Of a DNA stretch of 64,000 nucleotides, positions 50,911 through 60,744 are shown piece by piece. The DNA is from Serratia sarumanii (GTDB lineage Bacteria; Pseudomonadota; Gammaproteobacteria; Enterobacterales; Enterobacteriaceae). Made by a program: the position numbers and the translations under genes. The stretch is taken from NCBI RefSeq assembly GCF_029962605.1, contig NZ_CP124751.1, positions 19,788-83,787 of the forward strand, written 5' to 3'. The notes below the pieces were generated by a model. That model saw only the letters and a program-made list of their open reading frames with translations, searched no databases and was not told where the DNA came from. Positions within the stretch are counted from its first letter, which is position 1. Every line of letters starts with the position of its first letter.

Positions 50911-51365
50911 GCTGGCATTCCTTTTTTAAGGGGCAACATAAAGAACAGACGCAGCTCATGCGATTGCTGTTCAAGCTGTGCCCGCCAGTCTATTTGCGTT
51001 CGCACAAGGCGGAGTACTTGTTCGAAGGTGACGTCGCTGGCATGCAATGTGAGTGGCAACGGAAGTCGCACGCCGGTATAGGCGAATGACAAGCCGCGCA
51101 TGTGAGCCAGTTGGCTGAGCAGTTCGATGGCATCACCATCCCAATCGACAGTAATGCGTTGTGAATTGGCGGTGATCTTGGGTGTGAATAAAACTGGGCG
51201 CACTTGGTTCAGCGCCTCAGATTGATAGAGCGTCGCTGTGATGTTCTGGATTGACTGCGCCGCGGGAGTGACGGCCGCTGTTGGAGTGACAATAGAGTGC
51301 GGCGCTGGCGTACAGACGCAGCCGCTTAAACCGAACAGGGCGGCGATCATAGGTAAACGTTTCAT
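50907..51365 (-). CDS. traH: TraH, DotD-like lipoprotein
   Basis: 152 residues; lipobox LFGLSGC with Cys16, linker rich in Ala/Thr/Pro, then a small domain (about 60-150) with ITVDWDGDAIELLSQLAHMR and FEQVLRLVRTQIDWRAQLEQ, similar to secretin N0 domains as in DotD. Anchored in the outer membrane, it helps place TraN. It is the first tra gene after the pil block, 26 bp from pilV. Confidence 0.88.
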   Translation of the reverse strand: MKRLPMIAALFGLSGCVCTPAPHSIVTPTAAVTPAAQSIQNITATLYQSEALNQVRPVLFTPKITANSQRITVDWDGDAIELLSQLAHMRGLSFAYTGVRLPLPLTLHASDVTFEQVLRLVRTQIDWRAQLEQQSHELRLFFMLPLKKGMPA

Positions 51366-51390
51366 GAGAGGATGTCCTGCGAGATATGAA

Positions 51391-52791
51391 TTATTGATAG
51401 CTGAGAACGTTAAACTGGCCCGGCCCGCAGCTATGAGCTGGTAAAGGGTTGGAGATCACGTTGTAGCTTGCACCCGCCGGAACGGCGAAGGTAATGGAAG
51501 TTTGTTTCGCCCATTGGACGTTATTGTTAATGCTGCTGGCAACATTCATGCCGTTTACGGTTGCCTCTAAAGCATAAGTGTTAATGCAACTGCCATCCTC
51601 AACATCCCATCGTTTGGGCGATTGGCCCCCGCTCGCGATGATCCAAAGCGTCGATGCCCCTTGGTTCGAGCCAGAGAAAATACCTTCGTGATAGCCCAGA
51701 CTTTGATAAGCACCGTTGCTTTTCCCTGTGCCGCGCCAGACACCGTTTTGACAGACAAGCAGACCTCCGTCAGGCATGCGGCCAACCAAGCCATTTGGCC
51801 AACAACCGGTGTTCTCTTGTGCTTGGCCATCAAGCTGTAGATATTCGCCTACTGAGGCTCGTCCATCGGCTCGAACCGTTCCGCCTTTGAGCTGGCCACC
51901 GGTGTAGATCCCTTTATTGTTGACTGATCTGATCCAGTCGTTGTCGTCCATATAAAGGCCACCGCCGTGGTCTTCGTTGAGCCAACCTTTTCCGTGTTTT
52001 GTGATAAGCCAGCCCCCGTTAGAGCGGACATCCCCGTTGGCGCCAATCCAGCCGTCTGACCAGACGTTTTCCCGTGCTATCAGGCTTTTCCCGTTAACGT
52101 TATTGGCACTGTTTAGATCGTTCCCCCCCATATCTATAGCGGTGTGCATTTTATTTAGGTCTGGTCGCCCGTTGACTTGATAGCGGTATAGACGGTCACT
52201 CTCTTCAGTGCCTCCGTCTAATATATCCGACGTCAGATACGCAACCAGATGGCCACTTTGGCCATTCAGTCCCATATTAGACAGGTTGACCTGCCAGCCT
52301 CCGCCGGCGCCGTTGGCAACATTGACGGGTTCGATATACCCCCCCAAGCCAGACGTGTTCTGAGCGATATAGCGTTGGCCCTTGAACGTAATATTTTGAC
52401 CGCCGGCAGTCAGTACAAAGGCGACCAGTTTGTCGGTTTGCGAAGGATTGCGTGTCACGGCAAGAATATAGGTTTGGGCGTTGTTGTTGGTCAGAGAAAA
52501 CCCTGCCGGCAAATATCCTTTGTCGCGTAGGGTTTGACCGGTTAGCGTGACGTTGCCGCCCCCTTTGACCTGATTCAGCAAGGTGTCGTAGTTATCTTTC
52601 ACGTATCGACGAGCTCCTTGGCTCACTGTGCTCAGGTGCGTCGCGGTGACGACCCATGTTTGTTCTTCTATATAGTTCGAATATCTTTCCAGCCCAATAG
52701 GAGCGGCAATCAACACGATCGCCAGAACGATGGCCATAGAAACCAGCGCACCCCCACGGTTGATACGATGAGTGGCAATTTCAGCAGTCAT
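51391..52791 (-). CDS. pilV: PilV, type IVB minor pilin/tip adhesin (no shufflon)
   Basis: 466 residues. Prepilin-like N-terminus (RINRGGALVSMAIVLAIVLI), cleavable after the Gly pair, then a long region with shufflon-PilV-like features: DKGYLPAGFSLTNNNAQTYI, SLIARENVWSDGWIGANGDV, GRASVGEYLQLDGQAQENTG and ALGT-free C-terminal domain ending SCGPGQFNVLSYQ. In R64 the C-terminus is switched by the shufflon, with an rci recombinase next door. Here the gene ends 26 bp before traH, no rci is present and no 19-bp inverted sfx repeats were seen, so the adhesin is fixed. Confidence 0.88.
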   Translation of the reverse strand: MTAEIATHRINRGGALVSMAIVLAIVLIAAPIGLERYSNYIEEQTWVVTATHLSTVSQGARRYVKDNYDTLLNQVKGGGNVTLTGQTLRDKGYLPAGFSLTNNNAQTYILAVTRNPSQTDKLVAFVLTAGGQNITFKGQRYIAQNTSGLGGYIEPVNVANGAGGGWQVNLSNMGLNGQSGHLVAYLTSDILDGGTEESDRLYRYQVNGRPDLNKMHTAIDMGGNDLNSANNVNGKSLIARENVWSDGWIGANGDVRSNGGWLITKHGKGWLNEDHGGGLYMDDNDWIRSVNNKGIYTGGQLKGGTVRADGRASVGEYLQLDGQAQENTGCWPNGLVGRMPDGGLLVCQNGVWRGTGKSNGAYQSLGYHEGIFSGSNQGASTLWIIASGGQSPKRWDVEDGSCINTYALEATVNGMNVASSINNNVQWAKQTSITFAVPAGASYNVISNPLPAHSCGPGQFNVLSYQ

Positions 52792-53456
52792 AGGGCACCT
52801 GAAGAGAGCAATTGAGGGGAGCTACCGGCTACAACCGCCAGTAACATGAATAGCCAGGGAGCATAAGGTTGAGTCTTTTTGTTCATCAGTAATGCCCCTG
52901 CGATAAACAGCAATAATGCACATCCGCTCAGCACGCTGGCGAGCTGCCAGGGAAACCAGGCGCTCAGCGCGGCGATCAAATGCACATCGCCCATGCCGAA
53001 CCCTTCTTCACCCCGCAGATGCTTGGCGCCGTAGTGAAAGGCATAGAGGAACAAAAACATGCCGATACTGCCTGTAAGTGCCTCAGTCAGGGTAAGTGCA
53101 CTTCCTGGCATCACGGTAAACAGCAGACCTGTCAGCCAAAAACCCGAGGTATATCGCAGCGGTAGCCAGTAATTGCGTAAATCGAGCAGTACCATGGGAA
53201 TGCCCCAGGCCAGCAGCCCCAGAATTTTGACGGTACCTAACCAGGGATGGCCCACAAGGGCCGTTGTTGCGATCAGTGCAGTACCGGTGCCGACGAAAAC
53301 TATTGTGACGCCTCTGATCTGCAGCCGAGTGAGGGGCGGACCATCATGTTCAAGCAAGAATTTTTTCGCTCGATGAACCAACGGCAGGGTGCCAATAAAC
53401 AGAGTGGCGCTGGCGCATACCATCAGCAAAGAGAACTTCAGGAGATACAAAGCCAT
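52788..53456 (-). CDS. pilU: PilU, prepilin peptidase
   Basis: 222 residues, seven or eight membrane segments. The two aspartates of type IV prepilin peptidases are in LLDLRNYWLP (near residue 92) and in the GxGD motif EEGFGMGDVHLIAAL (near 152). The N-terminal methylase-type cytoplasmic loop with Cys pairs is absent, as in other plasmid PilU proteins. It processes PilS, and probably PilV. Confidence 0.92.
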   Translation of the reverse strand: MALYLLKFSLLMVCASATLFIGTLPLVHRAKKFLLEHDGPPLTRLQIRGVTIVFVGTGTALIATTALVGHPWLGTVKILGLLAWGIPMVLLDLRNYWLPLRYTSGFWLTGLLFTVMPGSALTLTEALTGSIGMFLFLYAFHYGAKHLRGEEGFGMGDVHLIAALSAWFPWQLASVLSGCALLLFIAGALLMNKKTQPYAPWLFMLLAVVAGSSPQLLSSGAL

Positions 53457-53941
53457 CAGGCAGCACCTCCTTTCAGTTTCATGTACATCGCATACACTTT
53501 CCGCGCGTAAATCATACGCCTCGGACCGTTGTTATCTGCGAATCCGGCGTTATAGGAGCCGAGGCATTGCCAATTTACCCCGCATTGTTTGAGGTGCTTT
53601 GCCAATATCCAGGCCCCGATCTGCACGTTGAGACAGCTGTTGGTCAGCAAATCCTGCTCACTGCGGATGAGGCCCAGCGCACGCAGCTGGGGAATATGTC
53701 GGTCATTGATTTGCATCAGCCCGAAGTCACGGCTGGTAACTCGTCCTGCTTTATCGCGATTTTTTCCAATGGCTTGAGGATTTAGGCTGCTTTCGACAGT
53801 CGCCATTGAGCGAAGTAATAAAGGATCAACTTTATAGCGCGCACCCGCCTCGTTAAAACAGAACGCCTGTGCCGGCAACGAGAAAAATAGTGCCCAGCCC
53901 AGCGCCAGACAGGCCAGGGCTCGTTGAAAGGAAGACAACAT
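53456..53941 (-). CDS. pilT: PilT, lytic transglycosylase
   Basis: 161 residues with a signal peptide (LACLALGWALFFSLPAQA) and an SLT domain: catalytic Glu in MATVESSLNP (near residue 52), RDFGLMQIND, and the AxYNAG motif LGSYNAGFAD. Opens the murein for pilus or channel assembly. Not the retraction ATPase that bears the same name in type IVA systems. Confidence 0.92.
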   Translation of the reverse strand: MLSSFQRALACLALGWALFFSLPAQAFCFNEAGARYKVDPLLLRSMATVESSLNPQAIGKNRDKAGRVTSRDFGLMQINDRHIPQLRALGLIRSEQDLLTNSCLNVQIGAWILAKHLKQCGVNWQCLGSYNAGFADNNGPRRMIYARKVYAMYMKLKGGAA

Positions 53942-53995
53942 GAGAATGCACTCCAGATGAAGGCCGGCAACAGAACGTTGCCGGCAGGATGGGCA

Positions 53996-54586
53996 TCAGG
54001 TGTTGCTGGTAAAGGTAAGGGTGTTCTGACCAACAGATCCTTTATCGGCAGTACACTGCGCCCCCACGGCGCTGGCAGCGATCGCGCCATTCGTCGATGT
54101 GCCGTTTACCATGGTGGTAACAACACTCGGCGCTGCACTCAGTTTGGTGGCCAGAGTAATGCACGCCTCTTGAGGAACGGCCGCGTAAGTCAGAGAGAAG
54201 GAGGATTTCTGCCCACCGGCCGTTGCCACGGGTTGCACGGTGACAGCGCCCCCCCACAGGTTTTGCAACTTGGCGCTACCCGAGGATTTGGTACCGACAA
54301 CCGACATGTTGGCCGGCGCCCCCCCGAACTGGATCAGCGCACCGGTCATGGCGTCAGCGGCGGCAAAATTATAGATGCCGGATGTTTTCAACATGGCGCG
54401 GGTATTGGTCATGAGCTCCGCAGCATTACTGTACTCTGTGTTGCCATCGTTACGATTAAACAGACCGCCACCTTGTGTGATAGCGACAGCCAATACAGCA
54501 AGGACAATAACAAACCAGATCATTGCTTCAATCATAGTTATTGCACCACGGTTGACAGCCGAGCGAGTGTTTTGCGTGAGTTCCAT
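53996..54586 (-). CDS. pilS: PilS, type IVB major prepilin
   Basis: 196 residues. Short leader ending NRG, mature start AITMIEAMIWFVIVLAVLAV with the charged Glu at about +6 rather than the usual +5, then a pilin globular domain with a C-terminal Cys pair (EACITLAT, VGAQCTADKG) that could form the usual loop. Main subunit of the thin pilus used for mating in liquid. Located between pilR and pilT as in R64. Confidence 0.9.
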   Translation of the reverse strand: MELTQNTRSAVNRGAITMIEAMIWFVIVLAVLAVAITQGGGLFNRNDGNTEYSNAAELMTNTRAMLKTSGIYNFAAADAMTGALIQFGGAPANMSVVGTKSSGSAKLQNLWGGAVTVQPVATAGGQKSSFSLTYAAVPQEACITLATKLSAAPSVVTTMVNGTSTNGAIAASAVGAQCTADKGSVGQNTLTFTSNT

Positions 54587-54622
54587 TACTATTTCCTTTA
54601 GGTATCGTAGAGAGTGGACGGT

Positions 54623-55738
54623 CTAGCGTGTGCCCACGAGGTCGTTGAGGTTTTGTGTGGCCAGAAGGATCAGGATCATGTAGCCAGCGTTGGTGCCCAA
54701 TGCGATGTAAGAAAGCAAAGACGCCGTCCGCTTGATCCGGGCTACAGTTTGCACAAGCCAGGCACGTGCAAAATTTTCAATAATGATTTCAGCATTATCG
54801 CCGTCGGTCAGCAGGACCAGTTTGTCGATAGCACGCGGGGAGGGGAATCCGTAGCCGGCATTGCGCAACGCCAACCCGAGGTGGTCACCTTGCCTAACCT
54901 GACGCTGGGTAGCGGCCAATCGCTCATACAACCAGGGCGGTGCATAACGGCTCAGCATGTCGATGGCATCCTCCGTCTTCACCTGAGCACGCATCAACGC
55001 ACTGAAATTAAGTAAAAAACCCACTCCCAGCACGTCGCGATACACGCTCCACGGCAATAGACGATCTAAAACATGCTGCCGCATCGTTCCAGTCAAGTTC
55101 GGCATCGACCAAACGACGAAGCCAATCAGCAGGAGTATCAACCCACCAAGAATAATTGCATGATTGGCAAAGAATTCTGAGATGGTGCTGAGCCACCACA
55201 ACGCCCCAGTCCAATTATCTCGGCCAGACAATGACTCCAGGCGGGGAAGGAAATAGACTGTGACCATCTTCATCATGGCAAACGAGATTGCCAGCAACAG
55301 CATCGGGTAGGCCAACGTGGACACCAATGCTGATTTCATATTCGCCATGCCCTGCACCACGGTGATCGCCCGGTATAAGGCAGCAGCCAGGTTGCCGTCC
55401 TGAACGCCGGAACTGAGGATGGCGGCCTCCTGCCTGGGTATCCAGGACGCCAATCCCTGGTCGACTGACCGACCCTGACGCAGGGCACTGAGCATATCCT
55501 CCAGACAATAGACCACCGGCGGGCGTTTCTTGCCGAAGCTCCCTATCATTGAATTGATGGCTTTCTCAACTTTGAGGTTGTTGTCGAGCAGGAAAGCCAG
55601 ATCCTCGTAGAGCGTCAGGCGGTCAGCGGTTGAGAACGTCTTTTGCGCCAACCAGCGCCCTACCGCTTCATTCATTGTTTCCGATGACGGCATCCTGTCC
55701 CGTAGCGCCGTCAACCGTTCGCGCAAACGGGAAATCAT
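54623..55738 (-). CDS. pilR: PilR, inner-membrane pilus assembly protein (GspF-like)
   Basis: 371 residues; cytoplasmic domain, then membrane segments around 155-175, 205-225 and 345-365, with the GspF repeats LYEDLAFLLDNNLKVEKAIN and LNFSALMRAQVKTEDAIDML. Platform protein working with the ATPase PilQ, whose stop overlaps its start by four bases. Confidence 0.92.
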   Translation of the reverse strand: MISRLRERLTALRDRMPSSETMNEAVGRWLAQKTFSTADRLTLYEDLAFLLDNNLKVEKAINSMIGSFGKKRPPVVYCLEDMLSALRQGRSVDQGLASWIPRQEAAILSSGVQDGNLAAALYRAITVVQGMANMKSALVSTLAYPMLLLAISFAMMKMVTVYFLPRLESLSGRDNWTGALWWLSTISEFFANHAIILGGLILLLIGFVVWSMPNLTGTMRQHVLDRLLPWSVYRDVLGVGFLLNFSALMRAQVKTEDAIDMLSRYAPPWLYERLAATQRQVRQGDHLGLALRNAGYGFPSPRAIDKLVLLTDGDNAEIIIENFARAWLVQTVARIKRTASLLSYIALGTNAGYMILILLATQNLNDLVGTR

Positions 55739-57225
55739 GATGCAGCCTCCGGGGGTAATAATGTCAGGCTGTCCTCGTCCAGCGGGCTGATATAGTCCGC
55801 ATCAATCGGGTCGACCAATCCTTCATTGAGATAACGCATCAGGTGCTGACCGCGCGTGATACCGCCCAGCTTGTTCACCCAATAACTGCGCGCAGCCAGT
55901 TTGCCCTCATGGCGAAACAGCTCCATGAATCTGGCATCGGGACGAATGACTTCAGCAATGACCCGCCGGCCGATTACGCCTTTGTAACAGTGCTCACATC
56001 CCGCAGGATGGCGAAAAGCCAGCTTTTCGACCTGACAAAAGCGTTCAAGCAGCGCTCTTTTCTCCTCTCCCAGACTTGCTCTGACCGCCTCCCAGCGTTT
56101 CTTGCAGTGAGGGCACAACAGCTGCACCAGCCGCTGCGCGATTAAGCCAATCATGACTTGAGGGTCGGCCACCTGGCCCATGGGGATACCCAGAGTATCG
56201 GTCAGGCGATCAAGAATGCCGACCGCATCATTCGCATGCAGCGTGGTTTCCACCAGGTGTCCTGACTTGGCCGCCGTCAACGCAGACTTAACCGAGTTGG
56301 CATCACGAATTTCGCCGACAACCATGGCATCAGGATCTAGCCGTAATGCGGCAGAAATAGACCTGACCCAGGCACGGCTAACAGCATCCGGATCGTTTTT
56401 ATCGGCAATGATGGGGGTTTGTACCGCCCCGATAATCAACCCTTCCGGAGGATCTTCCAGTGTCATCAGTCGTTTTCGATGCCCGGTAAACGACAGGTAC
56501 ATTTCGCTGAATGTACGTAGGGAGGTACTTTTCCCGGAACCGGTTGGGCCGGACAGGGTGATGACGCCTTCAGGGCGCGCCAGCATACGGCGAATAAGGG
56601 TTTGCTGTTCCGGTAGAAAACCCAGTTCGTCCAGCGTAGGCGGCGTTTTACCCTCATCGGGTAAAATGCGCATGACCACATACAGACCGAATTCTGCCGG
56701 CGTATGTGCATAACGCGCGCCGAAGAGCTGAAGCCCTTGCAGAAACTCTTTACGCACCCGCCCATCCTGAGCGCGATTGGGGTTAAAACTCTTCTCGGCC
56801 ACATCGCACATCGACATCACAATCGTTGACGCCAGCGTCATCCCTTCCGCGCAATCCAGCGTTGTCACCGTTTCAAGATCGCCATGAACACGAAACTGCA
56901 CCACCGTCACATCATTCATCCCGATCAGCAGATGAATATCACTGGCGCCTTTCATCTTGGCATCCTTGAAGAAGCTAATAATCTTCGCCTGTTGAACGGA
57001 ATATTCGCTAGCGTTGGGGTTCTCAGTGAGCTGGCTTTGCTGCAACTCTTTCAGCTTGTCGAGCTGAACCCGCTTAACCTGCAGTCTGGGGTATTTTTTA
57101 AACGCGCCGGCAATCTCTGACGTGACGGCCAGACTATTATTGTGTGCGTCAGATACATACAGCGTTGGGGCATCGGTATTGGCCAGATCTAAATGGATAT
57201 AGGTTGAACCACGTTTCTCATACAT
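55735..57225 (-). CDS. pilQ: PilQ, pilus extension ATPase
   Basis: 496 residues. Walker A GPTGSGKST at 226-234, Asp box LMTLEDPPE, Walker B VVGEIRDANS, His box ETTLHAND, and a four-cysteine zinc-binding element (LLCPHCKK, then GCEHCYKG) typical of GspE/PilB-type assembly ATPases. Cytoplasmic hexamer powering PilS assembly. The name PilQ here follows R64; it is not the secretin PilQ of type IVA pili. Confidence 0.94.
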   Translation of the reverse strand: MYEKRGSTYIHLDLANTDAPTLYVSDAHNNSLAVTSEIAGAFKKYPRLQVKRVQLDKLKELQQSQLTENPNASEYSVQQAKIISFFKDAKMKGASDIHLLIGMNDVTVVQFRVHGDLETVTTLDCAEGMTLASTIVMSMCDVAEKSFNPNRAQDGRVRKEFLQGLQLFGARYAHTPAEFGLYVVMRILPDEGKTPPTLDELGFLPEQQTLIRRMLARPEGVITLSGPTGSGKSTSLRTFSEMYLSFTGHRKRLMTLEDPPEGLIIGAVQTPIIADKNDPDAVSRAWVRSISAALRLDPDAMVVGEIRDANSVKSALTAAKSGHLVETTLHANDAVGILDRLTDTLGIPMGQVADPQVMIGLIAQRLVQLLCPHCKKRWEAVRASLGEEKRALLERFCQVEKLAFRHPAGCEHCYKGVIGRRVIAEVIRPDARFMELFRHEGKLAARSYWVNKLGGITRGQHLMRYLNEGLVDPIDADYISPLDEDSLTLLPPEAAS

Positions 57226-57230
57226 ATGGG

Positions 57231-57803
57231 TTACCCCGCAAAGGAAAGAGAGACCAGTGTTTGGTTCTTCCCGGAGACCACGACTTCATTGATGTTGATC
57301 CGTTTAACAACGAACTCCGTACCCGGGATACGATTCCCCACCTGCACCGTAACCTGATTGCCGTTGCTGAGTGCCAGCACGGCCGTGAATCCTTTACCCG
57401 CTCCGGTGATCTCCACAATCTGCGGTGGAGCAGCATCTTGCACCGCGCCCTTGACCTCGGATTTGTTGTCCTGAGAAGGTGGCGCCGGGTTGAAAGGCTG
57501 ATCCAGTGCACGGTCATACCCGTTCTTTTGCAGTTCATTCAGCGCCTTGGCCCTGGCCAGCTGGAGCTCGTACAGCACTGTCTCTGCCTGGATGACCTCC
57601 AGTTGCCCAAGATTTAACGCAAGCCCAGCCTCCGCGCGCGCGAACGTGGTCGGCAGAGGAAGATCCGCTGTCGTGGGTGGCTTCACCGTCGGTGAAGCGG
57701 GCGGGGCCGCCGGTATGTCAGCGACCGGTGCGGCGAAGACACTAGGTGCAATCAGCACTAGGCACAACGCCCAGGGCGTTACTCTGGATTTAGCGGTTGG
57801 CAT
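57231..57803 (-). CDS. pilP: PilP, pilus biogenesis periplasmic protein
   Basis: 190 residues from the ATG at 57803, preceded by GGGAC; the longer frame from 57818 overlaps pilO more. Signal peptide (VTPWALCLVLIAPSVFAA), Pro/Ala linker, helical stretch (ETVLYELQLARAKALNELQ) and a C-terminal beta domain (VLALSNGNQVTVQVGNRIPG, FVVKRININEVVV) similar to GspC/PilP homology regions that link inner-membrane parts to the secretin. Confidence 0.88.
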   Translation of the reverse strand: MPTAKSRVTPWALCLVLIAPSVFAAPVADIPAAPPASPTVKPPTTADLPLPTTFARAEAGLALNLGQLEVIQAETVLYELQLARAKALNELQKNGYDRALDQPFNPAPPSQDNKSEVKGAVQDAAPPQIVEITGAGKGFTAVLALSNGNQVTVQVGNRIPGTEFVVKRININEVVVSGKNQTLVSLSFAG

Positions 57804-59088
57804 ACAGAAGTCCCTCAATGGTGTATTCCAGACGGTTGTTTTTTAGCGTGGTCGTAATGCTGGACGCCCTTATTCCACTGCTGTTGAAGCGCGTTGGTGC
57901 AAACAACCGATCGGGCGGAATATCAGTAATGAACGTGAAGCTGTAGGTACGCCACGGCAGATTTTGTACGTCGCCCTGTGTTAACTGCGTGCTTACGTCC
58001 ATTTCGCTTAGGCGCAAGCGCGCATTGATACGCTGGGCATAACTGGTTAAGTGCTGAATTTGTTGGCTACCCGGGAGAAGATCTTCGGGATGTTCAGGAG
58101 GAGAAAGTGGCACCGGTAATGCAAAAGAGGCGTCGTCTGCGCTACCGGGAATATTAAAAACGGGTTGAATATCTGAACCATAGAGCACGGGTAACCGCAA
58201 GGCAAAATCCCCTACGGTTCCACCGTTCGGCAAGGTGTAGTGCAGTATGATTTTTCCCTGCGCATCACACGTTGCTGTATTGAAAACCCAGCCTGCAATA
58301 GAGATCTGTGCGTCTTTCCATACGCGACTGCAGGCACTGAGCATCGGTGGAAACCGCGGTTGTGTAGCCCAGGGTTTCAGGTTGTCGGCCGGGGCCTGTT
58401 GTGCCATCTGTTGCCTGGCCATCAGCGCGGCCTGAGCTGCTGCTATGCGCGCCTCTTCCTGGTGTTTCTCCCAGGCTGAATAACCCACATATCCGGCGCC
58501 CAGGGCCACTACTGCTATGCCCCAAAGCCACAGCACCTTCGGGTCATGAGTCTGACTCAGCCGGGCCCGGCGCAAACCGACCTTGCTATCGACCAAGTCG
58601 GAGAGCGATTTATCTTCCGTGTCTTCCCCAGGAAAGAAGCCGCCAGGAGCATATATCATCCACCCCGCAGCAGGCGCCGAGGTGATCGCCAAAAAATTGG
58701 ACACCGCAGTGCGTATAGCCGTTTCATCCCCCACGATGTCACCGAACGGGGAAAGCATGCCGTCACTGACAGCGACGAACCAGTATTGCCCGTTGGATAA
58801 CGGGAAAACGCCATAACACGCCTCTGGCAATGCCGGCAGAACCGCCAATGCCATCGATGCCATCCCGCCTCTTTTTAGTGCAGCCTGGTCGGCGAGGTTA
58901 ACAGTGCCCAGCAAGGTGCCTTGTGCCTGGCCGTCACCAGTTGGCAATGCTGCCCAATGCGTAGCCTTGGCCTCCTTAGCACGCAAACGCATGCTGCGGC
59001 GTCCGCGCAGCGGCAAATACTGCCAGTGCAACCCGGCCACAAGCCAGGCGCTCCCATTCTGCAGCGTATAGGTCGTCTGTTGTTTCAT
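57790..59088 (-). CDS. pilO: PilO, inner-membrane pilus assembly protein
   Basis: 432 residues. N-terminal cytoplasmic part of about 185 residues (containing GVFPLSNGQYWFVAVSDGML), one membrane segment (about 193-210, VLWLWGIAVVALGAGYVGY), a coiled coil and a periplasmic domain. This matches the PilO of R64-type pili in length and layout. It starts four bases after pilN stops and overlaps pilP. Confidence 0.9.
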   Translation of the reverse strand: MKQQTTYTLQNGSAWLVAGLHWQYLPLRGRRSMRLRAKEAKATHWAALPTGDGQAQGTLLGTVNLADQAALKRGGMASMALAVLPALPEACYGVFPLSNGQYWFVAVSDGMLSPFGDIVGDETAIRTAVSNFLAITSAPAAGWMIYAPGGFFPGEDTEDKSLSDLVDSKVGLRRARLSQTHDPKVLWLWGIAVVALGAGYVGYSAWEKHQEEARIAAAQAALMARQQMAQQAPADNLKPWATQPRFPPMLSACSRVWKDAQISIAGWVFNTATCDAQGKIILHYTLPNGGTVGDFALRLPVLYGSDIQPVFNIPGSADDASFALPVPLSPPEHPEDLLPGSQQIQHLTSYAQRINARLRLSEMDVSTQLTQGDVQNLPWRTYSFTFITDIPPDRLFAPTRFNSSGIRASSITTTLKNNRLEYTIEGLLYANR

Positions 59089-59091
59089 GGC

Positions 59092-60723
59092 TTATCCCAA
59101 AATGACAGGGGTGATAAGAATGACCAGCATGGTTTTGTTATTTTCACCGTTGGCGCCGCCGCCAAGTCCAAAGAAACGGAAACTGCCGACGCCCTGGCGA
59201 TTTGCGGTGTTGTTGAGAGATTGGTAACCACTGAGCACCAATGTTTGGCCGGATTGCATAATGACGCGCTGGGTAAAGGTTTTGAGGCGTGTTTTCATCA
59301 ACTCTACCGACGTTTTTTCGCTGGTGAACGTGCGCATGGTCGGGTCATCTGACATATTGATCGCAAACTGCAGCTGCATTTTTGGCGACTGGGGCATCAG
59401 GAACGGCAGCACGGTCATGTTGAAACCGGTGGTGATCGTGGATTTGGTGATACTGCTCGATGAACCGACGTTGGCCGTGTTCTCCGTAGTGACGTTGGAC
59501 GCATAGTCCTGCTGCAGTGCAACCTGGATCGGCACAGCTGACAGGTTAGTGGTCATGCTCGAGGCCTCTGTCATCACGCTGACGTTCGCCTGTTCCGACA
59601 GGGCTTTGATAAAGGCTTTTGTGCCCGCCCCTTTGCCATCAAGAATTGACACCCCGCCATTCAACGCATCGGAAGCCGCACCGGTAAATCCATTGGTCAG
59701 AGACAAGCCGACACTGCCACTGTTGAATACGGCGTTCCAATTAATGCCGTATTGATCCTGAGTGCGTTTTTCGACGCTGTAGACTTGCACGTTGAGCACG
59801 ACCTGTCGGTTGAGCTCTTTATTGCGGTCTTCCAGATAACGGCCTATCTGCTCAAGAACGCGCGGTGTATCCGTCACCGTCAGGACGCCGGCGGACAAAT
59901 TCATGCGGCCGATGCCGGGCGTTAACATCGACTTAATGGTATTGGTGACGTCCTCGTAAAGGCTGGATTTGATTTCCATTTCAGTGGCCTGAGAGGTATT
60001 AGAGTCACCACTGAGCCCACCGCCGCTGCTGTCGCCCGTCGCCCCCATCGATGAAGTGGTGCCGCTCACGGTTTTGGAGCCAAAACTCGCCTTGCTGTCC
60101 ATGAACATGACCGGGAACGTCCGGGTATCGAGATAGAAAATGGCGATCCGGCCCTGCTCATAACGCCATGACAACCCCAGGCGTGTGGTGACATTATCAA
60201 GCAATCCTCCTAACTCCCCCTGCCAGAACACGCCCCTGAGCGCAGTGCCACCACTGACGACCGGCGCCGCGCGGGCAGATGAACCGCCCAACGTGGCTAA
60301 TGGCACCAGCCCATTTGGGTCAGGCGCCGGGATGGGGCCACTTATCTGCTCAGTTTTGCCACCAGTCGGCGCCAATATAGCCTGCGCATCAGGCGTCACC
60401 ACCACCGGCAAGCGACAACGCTTACTGATGAAAGCACTGACTTCCGCCAGCGTGATGCTCCCTGGGCGATTGATGGCCACAGCGCAAGGAGGAAGCAAAC
60501 TATTGCTACCAGGCTGAGCATTTAACGGGTAAGGGTTGATCCACTGAGAGGTTAAATCCCGCACCACAGAGCCTTGTTTAAGGGCATGCAGATGCTTATC
60601 TGCCTGAGTTTCGTCCCGTGATACTCGATTATCGATCTTATCGATGCGCTCAAGCGGCGCACAGCCGGAAAGCAGCAAACACAACGTCGCCGCCACCCCG
60701 GTCAAGGGGAGGTGTTTTTTCAT
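59092..60723 (-). CDS. pilN: PilN, lipoprotein secretin of the thin pilus
   Basis: 543 residues; lipobox LLLSGC with Cys21, N-terminal domain containing LPVVVTPDAQAILAP, then a Gly/Ser-rich linker (TSSMGATGDSSGGGLSGDSN), and the secretin domain with VTDTPRVLEQIGRYLEDRNK, RQVVLNVQVYSVEKR and VIMQSGQTLVLSGYQ. Forms the outer-membrane pore through which the pilus emerges. Confidence 0.95.
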   Translation of the reverse strand: MKKHLPLTGVAATLCLLLSGCAPLERIDKIDNRVSRDETQADKHLHALKQGSVVRDLTSQWINPYPLNAQPGSNSLLPPCAVAINRPGSITLAEVSAFISKRCRLPVVVTPDAQAILAPTGGKTEQISGPIPAPDPNGLVPLATLGGSSARAAPVVSGGTALRGVFWQGELGGLLDNVTTRLGLSWRYEQGRIAIFYLDTRTFPVMFMDSKASFGSKTVSGTTSSMGATGDSSGGGLSGDSNTSQATEMEIKSSLYEDVTNTIKSMLTPGIGRMNLSAGVLTVTDTPRVLEQIGRYLEDRNKELNRQVVLNVQVYSVEKRTQDQYGINWNAVFNSGSVGLSLTNGFTGAASDALNGGVSILDGKGAGTKAFIKALSEQANVSVMTEASSMTTNLSAVPIQVALQQDYASNVTTENTANVGSSSSITKSTITTGFNMTVLPFLMPQSPKMQLQFAINMSDDPTMRTFTSEKTSVELMKTRLKTFTQRVIMQSGQTLVLSGYQSLNNTANRQGVGSFRFFGLGGGANGENNKTMLVILITPVILG

Positions 60724-60744
60724 TGTTAACCTTATGAGGAGAGA

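Noticed and set aside
51400..52100. Shufflon in pilV
   Set aside because: No repeated inverted 19-bp sites were seen, no partial C-terminal segments on the opposite strand, and no rci gene adjacent.
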